In this document: one piece after another, positions 16,946 through 26,260 of the stretch
How positions within the stretch are numbered: position 1 is the stretch's first letter
How the letters are laid out: every line of letters begins with the position of its first letter
DNA from: Lachnospiraceae bacterium
GTDB taxonomy: Bacteria; Bacillota; Clostridia; Lachnospirales; Lachnospiraceae
Length of the DNA: 43,276 nt
Assembly (NCBI GenBank): GCA_015057635.1
Contig: SVEB01000025.1
Location: 1-43,276, forward strand
Reading direction: 5' to 3'
Program-made: the position numbers and the translations under genes
The notes under the pieces: generated by a model
Told to the model about the DNA's origin: nothing
Databases searched by the model: none
What the model saw: the letters and a program-made list of their open reading frames with translations, nothing else

Positions 16946-17799
16946 TGGGGGCTTTCATTCTTAGAAATCTGAAGGTATATATCCGGGATAAGGGGACTGT
17001 GTTTTTCTCTTTTTTTGGCATTGTGATCATTCTTCTTTTGTATGTATTATTCTTGGGAGATTCGATTGGAAAGGCGCTTGAGAATCTTAAGGAAAGCCGG
17101 TATCTGTTAGATACTTATATCCTGTCCGGGGTTTTGGAAGTCAGCACCATCACGACGACACTCGGGGTTCTTGGAATCTGTACGGATGATACGGTTTCCG
17201 GAAAGAAAAAGGATCTGATAGTATCCGGACTTGCCGGATGGGAGATTTCCTGTGGTTATATAATGACTGCCATTTTAGTCAGCTTCGGTATCAGCCTGAT
17301 CACGCTTGGAGGCGCAGAGATCTATATTGTAATGCGGGGCGGTCGTGCATTAAGTCTTAGGGCACTGTTAGAAGTGATCTATGTGTTGGGAGTGCTTGTT
17401 ATCTGTTCCGCGGGGGTATCGTTCCTGCTTGTCAGCCTGATAAAAAGTCATGGTGCGTATTCGGGCCTTAATGTGGTGGTAGGCACATTAAGCGGATTTA
17501 TGACCGGAGTTTATATTCCATTTGGTTCGTTAAATGCCGGGATGCAGACTGTCGTGAAGGCAGTGCCGATGTCACATGGAGGTGTTTTGTTGCGGAAACT
17601 GATGATGGAAGATGCAATTCATAAATCATTTCTATCGGTACCCGAGGAAACCGTGATGGAATTTAAGAAGACGATGGGAATCACACTTTTTTATAAAGGG
17701 CAGGAAATAGGGAAAATGCAGCATCTGACAGCATTATTTCTTGGAAGCGCGGTATTTTATTTTATCGCATCTTTAATCCGAAGACATCAGATGGCTTAA
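16945..17799 (+). CDS. ABC-2-type transporter permease (DrrB-like)
   Basis: A 284-aa membrane protein with six segments: about 22-40, 52-78, 97-120, 135-160, 170-190 and 258-275. This is the normal ABC-2 layout with a soluble loop of about 55 residues before the last helix. It is the partner of the preceding ATPase, with start and stop overlapping. Substrate unknown. A bidirectional terminator follows. Confidence 0.88.
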   Translation: MGAFILRNLKVYIRDKGTVFFSFFGIVIILLLYVLFLGDSIGKALENLKESRYLLDTYILSGVLEVSTITTTLGVLGICTDDTVSGKKKDLIVSGLAGWEISCGYIMTAILVSFGISLITLGGAEIYIVMRGGRALSLRALLEVIYVLGVLVICSAGVSFLLVSLIKSHGAYSGLNVVVGTLSGFMTGVYIPFGSLNAGMQTVVKAVPMSHGGVLLRKLMMEDAIHKSFLSVPEETVMEFKKTMGITLFYKGQEIGKMQHLTALFLGSAVFYFIASLIRRHQMA

Positions 17800-18024
17800 G
17801 AGAGGACAGATAAAAAAAGCGGGCAGACACATGAAAGAAGATTCATGCGTCTGCCTGTTTTTTACAAGTAATAATGGGATTTTTGTTCTATTCATAGATT
17901 TTTTTAGGTTTTTATGATGTTTTGGATTCATCGTGACTGGGTTGCTTTTCTCTGATGTAGATGATGCTTTCATTGCTTGGCTGACCGGATTAGCGGGAGC
18001 TTTCTTTGAATTCTTATTTTTCAT
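17773..18024 (-). CDS. Possible small lysine/serine-rich protein
   Basis: An 83-aa minus-strand frame starting MKNKNSKKAPANPVSQAMK, with AAGGA 8 bases upstream. The first 50 residues are hydrophilic, rich in K, N, S and P, and look coding. The last 30 run straight through the bidirectional terminator at 17812-17863, which is unusual and suggests either a lost stop, a frameshift near the A-rich stretch about 17885-17910, or a false ORF. Family unknown. Confidence 0.35.
   Translation of the reverse strand: MKNKNSKKAPANPVSQAMKASSTSEKSNPVTMNPKHHKNLKKSMNRTKIPLLLVKNRQTHESSFMCLPAFFICPLLSHLMSSD
17812..17863 (+). terminator. Bidirectional terminator after the ABC operon
   Basis: CGGGCAGACACATGAA pairs with TTCATGCGTCTGCCTG, with TTTTTT after it on the plus strand and a run of A before it that gives a T-tract on the minus strand. 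It ends the M28-oxidoreductase-ABC group. Confidence 0.9.
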
Positions 18025-18340
18025 ATAGACCATCCTTTCCTTGGAAAGAATGTAATTGAAAAAAGATTATTTACAAGTATGTAGTTTAGTACTTTCACAG
18101 TTTAATACAAGGGTAAGAATTAACAAAAAATAGGACTAAAAACCTCGGAATTGTATAAAAATTCAGAAGGAAAAAAAAGTCAAAAAGAGTAAGCAAAACT
18201 CAGGTCAAAAAGTCAGAAAAAGACGATTTAATAAGTGGATAAGGAAGTGTTTTTATAAAGAAATTGGAATGCCTGTTGAAATAAAGAGGAAAAAGGAATA
18301 AGATGCTTGTAGAAGAGAAAAAAGAAAAGGAATTAGTAAG
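18025..18340. other. Intergenic stretch upstream of the first MATE gene
   Basis: AT-rich, with several GTCAAAAAG / GTCAGAAAAAG stretches (about 18179-18225) but no convincing gene, hairpin or promoter pair. An AAAAGGAA site at its end serves the MATE gene. Confidence 0.4.
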
Positions 18341-19687
18341 ATGAAACAACATAATCTTGGAACGGAAAAGGTCAGCCGGCTGTTATGGGAACTTAGTATA
18401 CCGGCGATTCTTGGAATGTTAAGCAGTGCGATTTTCAATATTGTGGATCGTATCTTTGTAGGAAAGATCAATGGGTTGGCGCTGACGGCAGTCGGTATTA
18501 CGATGCCGGTACAGATTTTTCAGATGGCATTTATATTATTAATCGGAGTGGGAAGTTCTTCGCTGATCTCTATTTTATTAGGGGAAGGAAAGAAGGAAGA
18601 AGCAGAGGAAGTGCTTTATCTGGCATTTAAATACATTATAATATTTTTAATCGGATTTGCAGCACTGTTTCTTCTGTTTTTAGATCCCATTCTATCGCTG
18701 TTATCCATTTCAACGGATGTGCTGCCTTATGCGAAAATTTATATCGTGATTATTGTAGCAGGTGCGGTGATTGGAATTCCCGGATACTGTCTGAATAACT
18801 CGCTTCGTTCCATTGGACAGGCTAAGACATCCATGAAGATCATCGTCCTTACCTCAATCTTAAATATAATCTTAGACCCGATTTTTATCTTTGGATTTCA
18901 TATGGGAATCGCAGGAGCAGCAGCGGCGACTGTGATCTCGCAGACTGTGCTTACGGTTTATGTGGTTTATGCATTTATCAGACGAAGTGATTTTATGATT
19001 CACTTAAAGAGACAGAAGCCAAAGAAGGAGTGGATGCTCCTTAAAAACAGCCTTAAGATGGGCATGCCTTCTTTTTATGTACAGCTTCTTGCAACGGTAG
19101 TCAATGTGTTTATTAATAACAGTCTGCTGCGATTTGGAACTGACTTAGATATTGCGGCAGTAACGATTATGTCAAGTATCTTTAGTTTTTATCATATGGT
19201 CGTGTTTGGAATTGTTCAAGGGAATAATGCGATATGTGGCTATAACTGGGGGGCCAGACAGTATGAAAGAGTGCAAAAATCACTGAAACTTTCGCTTGCG
19301 GCAGCATTTTTACTGTCCTCTGCGCTGTTTCTTGTGATTGAAGCATGCCCTGGAATCTTAATTGGGATGTTTACGGATGAGGCAGAACTTGCAGACGCGG
19401 CATCCAAAGGAATCAAACTTTATTTTGCTATGATTCCGCTTGTGGGGCTTCAGACGGTAAGTGCTCAGTATTTTCAGGCGGTGGGCAAGGCAAAGCGGAG
19501 CAGTGCGCTTTCTTTTTTACGCTATGGAATCATAATTGTACCGGCGGTTCTTTTACTGGCTCCGAGAATCGGCGTAACGGGAGTTTATCTAAGCAATGCG
19601 CTTTCCGATGGAATTGCATCGGCTGTGGCAGTCTTCTTTATTGCGATGGAAATAAGAAGGTTAAATATGCTGAAAATAGAGAGCTAG
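18341..19687 (+). CDS. MATE-family efflux transporter
   Basis: A 448-aa, twelve-segment cation-coupled multidrug/toxin exporter. The family signature appears twice by internal pseudo-symmetry: SIPAILGMLSSAIFNIVDRIFVGKI near the start and IMSSIFSFYHMVVFGIVQG in the second half. GNNAICGYNWGARQY and YFQAVGKAKRSS are typical of the MepA-like / NorM clade. Length is normal. The substrate cannot be told. It is followed at 115 bp by the cysteine-synthase-like gene; whether they are co-transcribed is unclear. Confidence 0.92.
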   Translation: MKQHNLGTEKVSRLLWELSIPAILGMLSSAIFNIVDRIFVGKINGLALTAVGITMPVQIFQMAFILLIGVGSSSLISILLGEGKKEEAEEVLYLAFKYIIIFLIGFAALFLLFLDPILSLLSISTDVLPYAKIYIVIIVAGAVIGIPGYCLNNSLRSIGQAKTSMKIIVLTSILNIILDPIFIFGFHMGIAGAAAATVISQTVLTVYVVYAFIRRSDFMIHLKRQKPKKEWMLLKNSLKMGMPSFYVQLLATVVNVFINNSLLRFGTDLDIAAVTIMSSIFSFYHMVVFGIVQGNNAICGYNWGARQYERVQKSLKLSLAAAFLLSSALFLVIEACPGILIGMFTDEAELADAASKGIKLYFAMIPLVGLQTVSAQYFQAVGKAKRSSALSFLRYGIIIVPAVLLLAPRIGVTGVYLSNALSDGIASAVAVFFIAMEIRRLNMLKIES

Positions 19688-19802
19688 AACATAAAAGAAA
19701 GTATTTAAATCCACATGCATACAATCGGATATTTTCGAGTATGTATTAATAATCAGGTGAAATCATTGCCCGCATAATGGAATGGCCATAAGGAGGGAAT
19801 GG

Positions 19803-20735
19803 ATGATATATGATACGATACTTGATGCAGTAGGGAATACACCTCTTATCCGGCTGCATGCCATGAATCAGAGCGATCATGCCGAAGTGCTTGTGAAGTT
19901 TGAAGGACTGAATGTAGGTGGTTCCATTAAGACAAGGACCGCTTATAACATGATATCAGAAGCGGAAAGGCAGGGGATTATTACAAGGGACACGATTATC
20001 GTGGAGCCGACAAGTGGAAATCAGGGCATCGGGCTGGCGTTAGTCGGTGCCGTGAAAGGATATCAGACGATTATCATTATGCCGGATTCGGTCAGTGAGG
20101 AGCGTCGTAAGTTAGTAAGGCATTATGGAGCACAGGTTGTTTTAGTCCATGATGATGGTGATATCGGAAAGTGCATTCAGGGATGTTTAAATCTTGCGTT
20201 GGAAATGGAACGAGAAAACCCGAATGTATATGTGCCGCAGCAGTTTTCCAATATTGCCAATCCAATGGTACACCGGAAGGATACCGCAAGGGAGATCCTT
20301 GAAGCGGTAAACGGGCCGATTCATGGATTCTGTTCGGGAATCGGGACAGGAGGCACGATTACCGGAATTGGGGAAGTATTAAAGAAAGCCAATCCTGATA
20401 TTACGATATGGGCGGTGGAGCCGGAGAATGCCGCAATTTTGGCAGGCGGCAATATCGGCACACATTTGCAGATGGGGATTGGGGACGGACTGATACCGGA
20501 TATTCTGAATTTATCTATTTATGAGGATATCTGTATTATTACCGATGAAGAAGCAATCAAAACGGCTAAGGACTTAGCCAGATTAGAAGGATTGATGTGC
20601 GGAATCTCAAGCGGCACGAATGTGGCCGCTGCCCTTAAATTAGCCTCCAAACTCGGCAAGGGAAAGACGGTTGTTACAATCCTTCCGGACACGGCAGAAC
20701 GATATTTTTCTACGCCGTTGTTTGAAGGGGAATAA
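19803..20735 (+). CDS. PLP-dependent cysteine synthase family protein
   Basis: A 310-aa fold-type II PLP enzyme. The start at 19803 (MIYDTILDAVGNTPLIRLHA) follows AGGAGG at 6 bases; an ATG at 19782 lies before that site. The PLP lysine is in GGSIKTRTAYNMI (near residue 41), where most CysK enzymes have KDR, so the residue after Lys is changed to Thr. The substrate loop TSGNQGIGLA replaces TSGNTG, and the phosphate loop GIGTGGTITGIG and C-terminal SSGTNVAAAL are standard. It probably makes cysteine from O-acetylserine and sulfide; a related beta-replacement is possible. Hairpin element D starts right after the stop. Confidence 0.87.
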   Translation: MIYDTILDAVGNTPLIRLHAMNQSDHAEVLVKFEGLNVGGSIKTRTAYNMISEAERQGIITRDTIIVEPTSGNQGIGLALVGAVKGYQTIIIMPDSVSEERRKLVRHYGAQVVLVHDDGDIGKCIQGCLNLALEMERENPNVYVPQQFSNIANPMVHRKDTAREILEAVNGPIHGFCSGIGTGGTITGIGEVLKKANPDITIWAVEPENAAILAGGNIGTHLQMGIGDGLIPDILNLSIYEDICIITDEEAIKTAKDLARLEGLMCGISSGTNVAAALKLASKLGKGKTVVTILPDTAERYFSTPLFEGE

Positions 20736-20737
20736 AG

Positions 20738-21060
20738 GGTGGTGCGAGGATTGAGGCAGGTGAAGACGGGGATGTGACCGGGGGGGACGCACCAAGCGCA
20801 CACGAAGCACAGAGCACAATGGATTCGCATGTTCGGACGCATGAGCGGACAAAATCCGGTTTTTTCTTTGACTATCAGACAGATAAAGCGCTGTCTGCTA
20901 TTCAAAGAAAAAATCGGATTTTGTTCGTCATGAGCCGGACATGCGAATCCATTGTGCTCCGGGCTCCGTGTGCGCTTGGTGCGTCCCCCCCTCGGCCACA
21001 TCCCCGTCTTCATCTGCCTCAATCCTTACCACAAGGGCGGTTCGCCGGAAGGCGGCCCGA
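20738..21060 (-). repeat. Long hairpin element D (core-conserved inverted repeat family)
   Basis: The longest member, oriented like B. Outer arms of about 92 bp (20738-20829 and 20942-21033) pair for most of their length, for example AGGATTGAGGCAG with CTGCCTCAATCCT, and GCACCAAGCGCACACG with CGTGTGCGCTTGGTGC. Cores are TGTTCGGACGC-ATGAGC-GGACA (20830-20851) and TGTTC-GTCAT-GAGCCGGACA (20922-20941). The inner stem pairs AAATCCG.TTTTTTCTTTG with CAAAGAAAAAA.CGGATTT. The apex ACTATCAGACAG..CTGTCTGCTATTC matches C. A small GC-rich hairpin (21035-21058, GGGC..GCCC) sits outside one end, as in A and C. It lies between convergent genes. Confidence 0.87.
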
Positions 21061-21242
21061 AAAAATGATTTAGAAAAAACACAATTTAGAGGGAAGAATT
21101 GAATTTTGAAAGAAAAAGGGAAAGGAATAATGGAGTTAGGGGAATCATGATTGCGGGTAAGGAGTGGATAAGAGAGAAGGGTTATAGGAAACAATTATAG
21201 GACTTGGAGGCAGCAGCATGGCAGCAGCGATCATTAGAGCGC
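21061..21242. other. Intergenic stretch between element D and the AraC gene end
   Basis: Purine-rich and without a convincing gene. It ends in the hairpin GAGCGCTTAC-GTA-GTAAGCGCTC (21237-21259), which overlaps the last codons of the minus-strand AraC gene and has no T-tract. Confidence 0.5.
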
Positions 21243-22085
21243 TTACGTAGTAAGCGCTCCACGATAGGCGGAAGGGGTGAGGGATGTTTTTTTGTAGAAG
21301 GAGTTACAGAAGGCGGATTCGGTTGTGAAACCGCTGCGGAACGCGATTTCTTTGATTGGAAGGGAGGAGGTTTTTAAGAGGTATTTGGCCATGTCGATCC
21401 GGGCGGTGAGGATGTAGTTGTGCGGGGTGAGGCCGGTCTGCTTTTTAAAGAGCCTTAAAAAGTAATAGGGACTTAGGGCAGCGTGGGAGGCAAGATCAGA
21501 AAGGGAGAGTTCCTCGGTTAGGTGGGCTGCGATATAGGGAAGGGTCTGCTCTTTTATAAAGTCAGATGAGGTATAGGTGGCAGTGGTTTTCTGAAACAGC
21601 TCAGAGAGAGAGGAGGAGATTAGGTCAGATATCTTGGATTCCGGAAATAGTTTTTGCGCCTGGAAGGAGTGATAGAGGGAGAGAAGGTTATTGTGAATGG
21701 ATGGCACATGTATATCGGAATACAGGATATGAGTGGTTTTTGAGAGTTCTTCGTACCAGGGCCTTGCAAGCAACCCGTCATAATGGAGCCAGAGTGCTTC
21801 GCACCCGACACTGGTGCCATAGGAATGCGGGAGGTAGCAGTTAAGAAGGATGACCTGGTTTTTGGTGGCAGTGACGGAATGCTGGCCCTGATTTACATAG
21901 AGTGTTCCGGACAGCACGTAAAGTAAAAGAAAGCTGTCATAGGAGGAACGCGCAAGGTGATAGCCGGGTTCATAGATATAGTGGCCAAAGCAGATGGGAT
22001 AGAAAAATAGTTTTTTGGCGGTGGGACTTGGGGTATAAGGATAGAAATCGGATTCTTTTTTTACAAACGGTTCGCAGGCTTTCAA
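21243..22085 (-). CDS. AraC-family transcriptional regulator
   Basis: A 280-aa regulator if translation begins at the TTG at 22085, which is preceded by AAAGGAG at 8 bases; the longer frame to 22175 has no site and runs into the divergent promoter. The N-terminal half is a cupin-like sensor domain (HYIYEPGYHLARSSYDSF, YVLSGTLYVNQGQHSVTA, PHSYGTSVG). The C-terminal about 100 residues carry both AraC helix-turn-helices: LSLSDLASHAALSPYYFLRL and IKEIAFRSGFTTESAFCNSF. It is divergent from the DUF5107/TPR gene and probably controls it in response to a carbohydrate; the ligand is unknown. Confidence 0.9.
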   Translation of the reverse strand: MKACEPFVKKESDFYPYTPSPTAKKLFFYPICFGHYIYEPGYHLARSSYDSFLLLYVLSGTLYVNQGQHSVTATKNQVILLNCYLPHSYGTSVGCEALWLHYDGLLARPWYEELSKTTHILYSDIHVPSIHNNLLSLYHSFQAQKLFPESKISDLISSSLSELFQKTTATYTSSDFIKEQTLPYIAAHLTEELSLSDLASHAALSPYYFLRLFKKQTGLTPHNYILTARIDMAKYLLKTSSLPIKEIAFRSGFTTESAFCNSFYKKTSLTPSAYRGALTT

Positions 22086-22318
22086 GATAAAGTCTCCTTT
22101 CTGATAAGCGGGTATCAAGATAAAAAACAGGATATAAGCAATTAAATAAGATTCATTTCCTTTTATTATAGACAATAAAAGGAAAAAGGCAATACGAAAG
22201 AGAGCAATTTTTTACAATTGATTGTCAATCAAGCCTAATGACTTTGAAGTCTGTCAGGCCTACAATAGGCAAAGAGGCAAAAATAAGCCTGTAAAAAGTT
22301 CAGAAGGAGCAGATTAAG

Positions 22319-25300
22319 ATGGAGAAGGCACGTATTTGGGAAGAAACCATTATGATTCCGACTTATGGAGTCGGAAAGGAAGAAAAGAATCCGATTTTTT
22401 TAGAGAAGAGGGTGTATCAGGGCAGTTCCGGAAAGGTATATCCGTATCCGGTAATTGAAAAGATTGAGGATAAAAAAGAGAAAAGACCGTATCAGGCTGT
22501 TTATTTGGAGAATGAGTATCTGCTTGTGATGGTGCTTCCGGAGTTAGGCGGAAGGATTCAGAGGGCTTATGATAAGACGAACGGCTATGATTTTGTTTAT
22601 TATAATCATGTGATTAAGCCTGCCCTTGTGGGGCTTGCAGGACCATGGATCTCTGGTGGGATTGAATTTAACTGGCCTCAGCATCATAGGCCGACTACCT
22701 ATATGCCGACGGATTTTAAGATGGAACAAAAGGAGGACGGAAGCGTATCGGTGTTACTGCATGATGTGGACCGGATGTATGGGACAAGCGTGATCACGAC
22801 AATCAGTTTGCATCCGGGCACTGCCTATATCGATATTGAAGGAAAGCTTTATAATGGGACTTCATTTCCACAGACATTCCTATGGTGGGCAAATCCGGCT
22901 GTGGCGGTAAATGAGGATACCCAGTCGGTGTTCCCGCCTGATGTACATGCGGTAATGGATCACGGAAAAAGGGATGTATCCAAGTTTCCAATCGCGGATG
23001 GCGTTTATTATAAGCATAATTATGCTCCAGGCTGTGATATTTCCCGGTATTCCAATATTCCGGTGCCAACATCTTATATGGCGGCTAAATCGGATTTTGA
23101 CTTCGTAGGCGGTTATGATTATGCGAAGAAAGCAGGGCTTTTACATGTGGCAGATCATCATATCTCACCGGGCAAAAAACAGTGGACATGGGGATGCGGT
23201 GATTTTGGAAAGGCATGGGATCGGAACTTGACGGATGAGGACGGACCGTATATTGAGTTAATGACCGGAATGTTTACGGATAATCAGCCTGATTTTTCAT
23301 GGCTGAAGCCATTTGAGGAAAAGACATTCCATCAGTATTTTATGCCATACAAGAATATCGGTTATGTCAAGAATGCTACAAAAGAGGCTGCCATTAACAT
23401 AAGCTGTGAGCCGCAGTCTGTAGTGGTGAAGGTATATGTGACGAAGAAACAGGAACAGGCTGTGATCAGTCTGTATCGAAATGGGGAACTTTGTTTTCAG
23501 GAAAGAGCTACAATCTCGCCAAGTGATGCCTATGAAAGGGTAATCCCGCTTTCTTATGATAAGCCGCAGGAGTTAAAGGCAGAGGTTTGCAGCCAGGACA
23601 AAGACCTGCTTGTTTCTTATACACCGGTGGAAGAATGGGATGGATCGATGCCGGAAGCGGCAAAGGCAGCCAAGGCGCCGGAAGAGATCGAAACCTGTGA
23701 GGAACTGTATCTGACAGGGTTTCATTTAGAGCAGTACCGTCATGCTACCTATGAGCCGGAAGATTATTATAAAGAAGGGCTGAGACGGGATAAGAGAGAT
23801 GTGCGGCTGAATCAGGCATATGGAATGCTCTTGCTAAAACGAGGAAGGATGTCAGAGGCAGAAGCATATTTTAGGACGGCAATTGAACGAATGACAATGT
23901 ATAATCCGAATCCGTATGATAGTGAAGCGTATATTGATCTGGGATTGTGTCTGTTCTATCAGGAACGGTATAAAGAGGCAGAGGATGCATTTTATAAGGC
24001 TTCCTGGTCGGCTGCCCAAAAGGAAATGGCATTTTATTATCTGGCAGTGATTCAGGCAGGTCAGAAGAAATACGAGAAGGCTTATGAGTTCATTGATAAG
24101 TGCATCAGGAGAAATGCAGGAAATCAGAAGGCAATTGCCCTAAAGGCAGTATTGCTTCGCAAGCTTAAGAGGAAAGAAGAAGCGGCGGAATGGATACAGC
24201 AAGGGAAAAAGGAGGATCCATTTAGCCTGGTCTTAATGATGGAAGAGGAGCTCTTAAATCACACCCGCGAAAATGAGAAACTGGACAAAGAGAGATTTGA
24301 AAAGGAGAACCGGAAGGATACGGACTTTTTACAGGCGGCAAAAGATTACGCGATAGCTGGATTTTACGAAGAAGCGCTTGATATGATATCCCTATGCAAA
24401 AAGGAGAGTCCAATGCCTGTTTACTATAAGGCTTATTATTGCGGGAAGCTTTCCAAGGAGGAGGAGGTGCTGCGTCTGCTTAAGAAGGCGGAAAGTCTGG
24501 ACCCGCGCTGCTGCTTTCCGAATGAGTTAAGCGATATCGCTGTTTTGTCGGAGGCAATACGGAAGAATCCGAATGGAGCAAAGGCATATTACTATCTGGG
24601 TAATCTGTATTATGATAAAAAACAGTATAGAGTTGCAAAAGAGCTTTGGGAAAAATCTGCATCCATAGACGATGCTTACCCGACGGTGCTTCGAAATCTG
24701 GCTATTGAGTATTTCAATAAAGAGGGAAAGAAAGAGGAAGCGCTTGCATTAATGGAGAAGGCATTTTCCCTTGATACAAAGGATGCAAGGATTTTACTGG
24801 AGTTAGATCAGTTAAGAAGAAAGATGGATGTGGAATGTGAAAAGCGACTCTTGTATCTGGAGCAGAATCTTAATACGGTCTTAATGCGCGATGATCTGTG
24901 TTTGCAGTATGCAGCGTTGTTAAATGATACAGGACGCAGCAGGGAGGCATTTTCTATCATAAAAAAACGCAAGTTCCATCCATGGGAAGGCGGAGAAGGA
25001 AAGGTTCCGAAAGAATATGTAAGAGCGCTTACAAATCTGGCAAAAGAAAAGATGAGCGAAGAGAAATGGGAAGAGGCTCTTTCTCTCTTAAAAGAGGCGC
25101 TCATTTATCCGGAGAATTTAGGAGAAGGAAGGTTAGAAGGGCAGAAAGATAATGAAATCTACTATCATATCGGTGTGATCTATGAAAAGATGGGAAGATT
25201 CGAAAAGGCACAGGAAGCATATCAGAAAGCCACGCTTGGAGAGGACAGACCCCAGAGTGAGATGTACTATAATGACCAGCCGGCTGATCAGATTTATTAT

Positions 25301-25534
25301 CAGGGAATGGCATTTATTAAGCTTAAGAAGGAAGATGAGGCGGCAAAACGGTTTAATGCCTTGGAGACATACGGGAAGGAACATCAGATGGATCATGTGA
25401 AAATTGATTATTTTGCGGTATCGCTGCCGGATCTGTCTGTATTTGATGAAGATTTAGACAAGAGAAATCATATGTATTGCGAGAAGCTGATTGCATTAGG
25501 GCAGGAAGGAAAGAGGATGATAACCCGCTCTTAA
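22319..25534 (+). CDS. DUF5107 and TPR-repeat protein, 1071 aa
   Basis: Starts after AGAAGGAG. Residues about 15-330 match the DUF5107 region, a beta-sandwich of the galactose-mutarotase type: LVMVLPELGGRIQRAYDKTN, GGIEFNWPQHHRPTTY, WWANPAV, WGCGDFGKAWD. The rest, about 440-1060, holds roughly ten TPR-like repeats in groups, for example AYGMLLLKRGRMSEAEAYF, AYYYLGNLYYDKKQYRVAKE and YHIGVIYEKMGRFEKAQEAY. No signal peptide. DUF5107/TPR proteins commonly sit by AraC regulators and sugar-use genes; a role in carbohydrate binding or conversion is likely but no reaction is established to my knowledge. Monocistronic or read into the DUF6143-like genes. Confidence 0.85.
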   Translation: MEKARIWEETIMIPTYGVGKEEKNPIFLEKRVYQGSSGKVYPYPVIEKIEDKKEKRPYQAVYLENEYLLVMVLPELGGRIQRAYDKTNGYDFVYYNHVIKPALVGLAGPWISGGIEFNWPQHHRPTTYMPTDFKMEQKEDGSVSVLLHDVDRMYGTSVITTISLHPGTAYIDIEGKLYNGTSFPQTFLWWANPAVAVNEDTQSVFPPDVHAVMDHGKRDVSKFPIADGVYYKHNYAPGCDISRYSNIPVPTSYMAAKSDFDFVGGYDYAKKAGLLHVADHHISPGKKQWTWGCGDFGKAWDRNLTDEDGPYIELMTGMFTDNQPDFSWLKPFEEKTFHQYFMPYKNIGYVKNATKEAAINISCEPQSVVVKVYVTKKQEQAVISLYRNGELCFQERATISPSDAYERVIPLSYDKPQELKAEVCSQDKDLLVSYTPVEEWDGSMPEAAKAAKAPEEIETCEELYLTGFHLEQYRHATYEPEDYYKEGLRRDKRDVRLNQAYGMLLLKRGRMSEAEAYFRTAIERMTMYNPNPYDSEAYIDLGLCLFYQERYKEAEDAFYKASWSAAQKEMAFYYLAVIQAGQKKYEKAYEFIDKCIRRNAGNQKAIALKAVLLRKLKRKEEAAEWIQQGKKEDPFSLVLMMEEELLNHTRENEKLDKERFEKENRKDTDFLQAAKDYAIAGFYEEALDMISLCKKESPMPVYYKAYYCGKLSKEEEVLRLLKKAESLDPRCCFPNELSDIAVLSEAIRKNPNGAKAYYYLGNLYYDKKQYRVAKELWEKSASIDDAYPTVLRNLAIEYFNKEGKKEEALALMEKAFSLDTKDARILLELDQLRRKMDVECEKRLLYLEQNLNTVLMRDDLCLQYAALLNDTGRSREAFSIIKKRKFHPWEGGEGKVPKEYVRALTNLAKEKMSEEKWEEALSLLKEALIYPENLGEGRLEGQKDNEIYYHIGVIYEKMGRFEKAQEAYQKATLGEDRPQSEMYYNDQPADQIYYQGMAFIKLKKEDEAAKRFNALETYGKEHQMDHVKIDYFAVSLPDLSVFDEDLDKRNHMYCEKLIALGQEGKRMITRS

Positions 25535-25657
25535 TAAGTTTTAGTAATATCTCATTGGGCAGATGAATAGGATGAATAAGGAAAGCTTTGTTTGGGTATG
25601 GATAGAGCATTCGCAAGGGGAGAAGAGAATCCAATATTATAGAAAGGAAGACAACTT

Positions 25658-26233
25658 ATGGGATATGAAGAAAATAGTCAGAGCTCAGATGAGATTTTCA
25701 TCTGCCCAGAACCGGAGTATACCAATGATATGAGCAATGGATATGATCAGACACTAAGAGGATGTTATTACAAAGGAAGTTGTGAACCGCTTTTTCTGAC
25801 AATTGGGGAGAGGGCGTATTTCATCTTAGAGAATCCAAAGAATTCGGGAGTTGATGTCTTTGTTAATCGGGGCATTTATATGAATGCTTCTCCGGCTCCT
25901 ATATTAGTGAATCTGTACTTGACGGCCCACGTAAAAGGAGAGATCGGATGTTGTCGTGATGTGAATAATGCCAATACGTATTTTGAAAAAAAAGATGCAG
26001 GAGCAAGGATTTTAGGCGGACGTAATCTTTTACTAAAAGGTGGAGAGGCAAACACCCGTTTCGCTTTGGCAGCTTATACGACGCATGTGATAGATGTAAA
26101 CGGCTCCATCCTTTTAGCACCAGGGAAATGTCTGGTTGTGGAGATGGCCAGTCTCATTCCGGAGATGAATGCCAGCGTCGTAAGTTCATTTGCATGGTGG
26201 GAATGCAGGACAGAGGAATCTGAATGCGAATAG
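25658..26233 (+). CDS. DUF6143-like protein, paralogue 1 of 3
   Basis: A 191-aa protein beginning MGYEENSQSSDEIFICPEPE, preceded by GAAAGGAAG. The acidic, serine-rich first 20 residues are followed by an apparently all-beta body: YFILENPKNSGVDVFVNRG, NNANTYFEKK, GRNLLLKGGEANTRF, GSILLAPGKCLVVE and a terminal SSFAWWE. The NPK.SGV.VFVN block and the C-terminal WWE recall DUF6143 as I remember it; a search should confirm. Seven cysteines, no signal peptide, no membrane segment. First of three tandem copies. Function unknown; a self-assembling or spore-associated structural role is possible but not shown. Confidence 0.75.
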   Translation: MGYEENSQSSDEIFICPEPEYTNDMSNGYDQTLRGCYYKGSCEPLFLTIGERAYFILENPKNSGVDVFVNRGIYMNASPAPILVNLYLTAHVKGEIGCCRDVNNANTYFEKKDAGARILGGRNLLLKGGEANTRFALAAYTTHVIDVNGSILLAPGKCLVVEMASLIPEMNASVVSSFAWWECRTEESECE

Positions 26234-26260
26234 AGCGAGTCAATAAGAGGAGTGATGATT

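Noticed and set aside
259..21060. CRISPR array or integron attachment sites
   Set aside because: Copies are kilobases apart with no spacer periodicity, and no cas or integrase genes are present; arms vary between copies.
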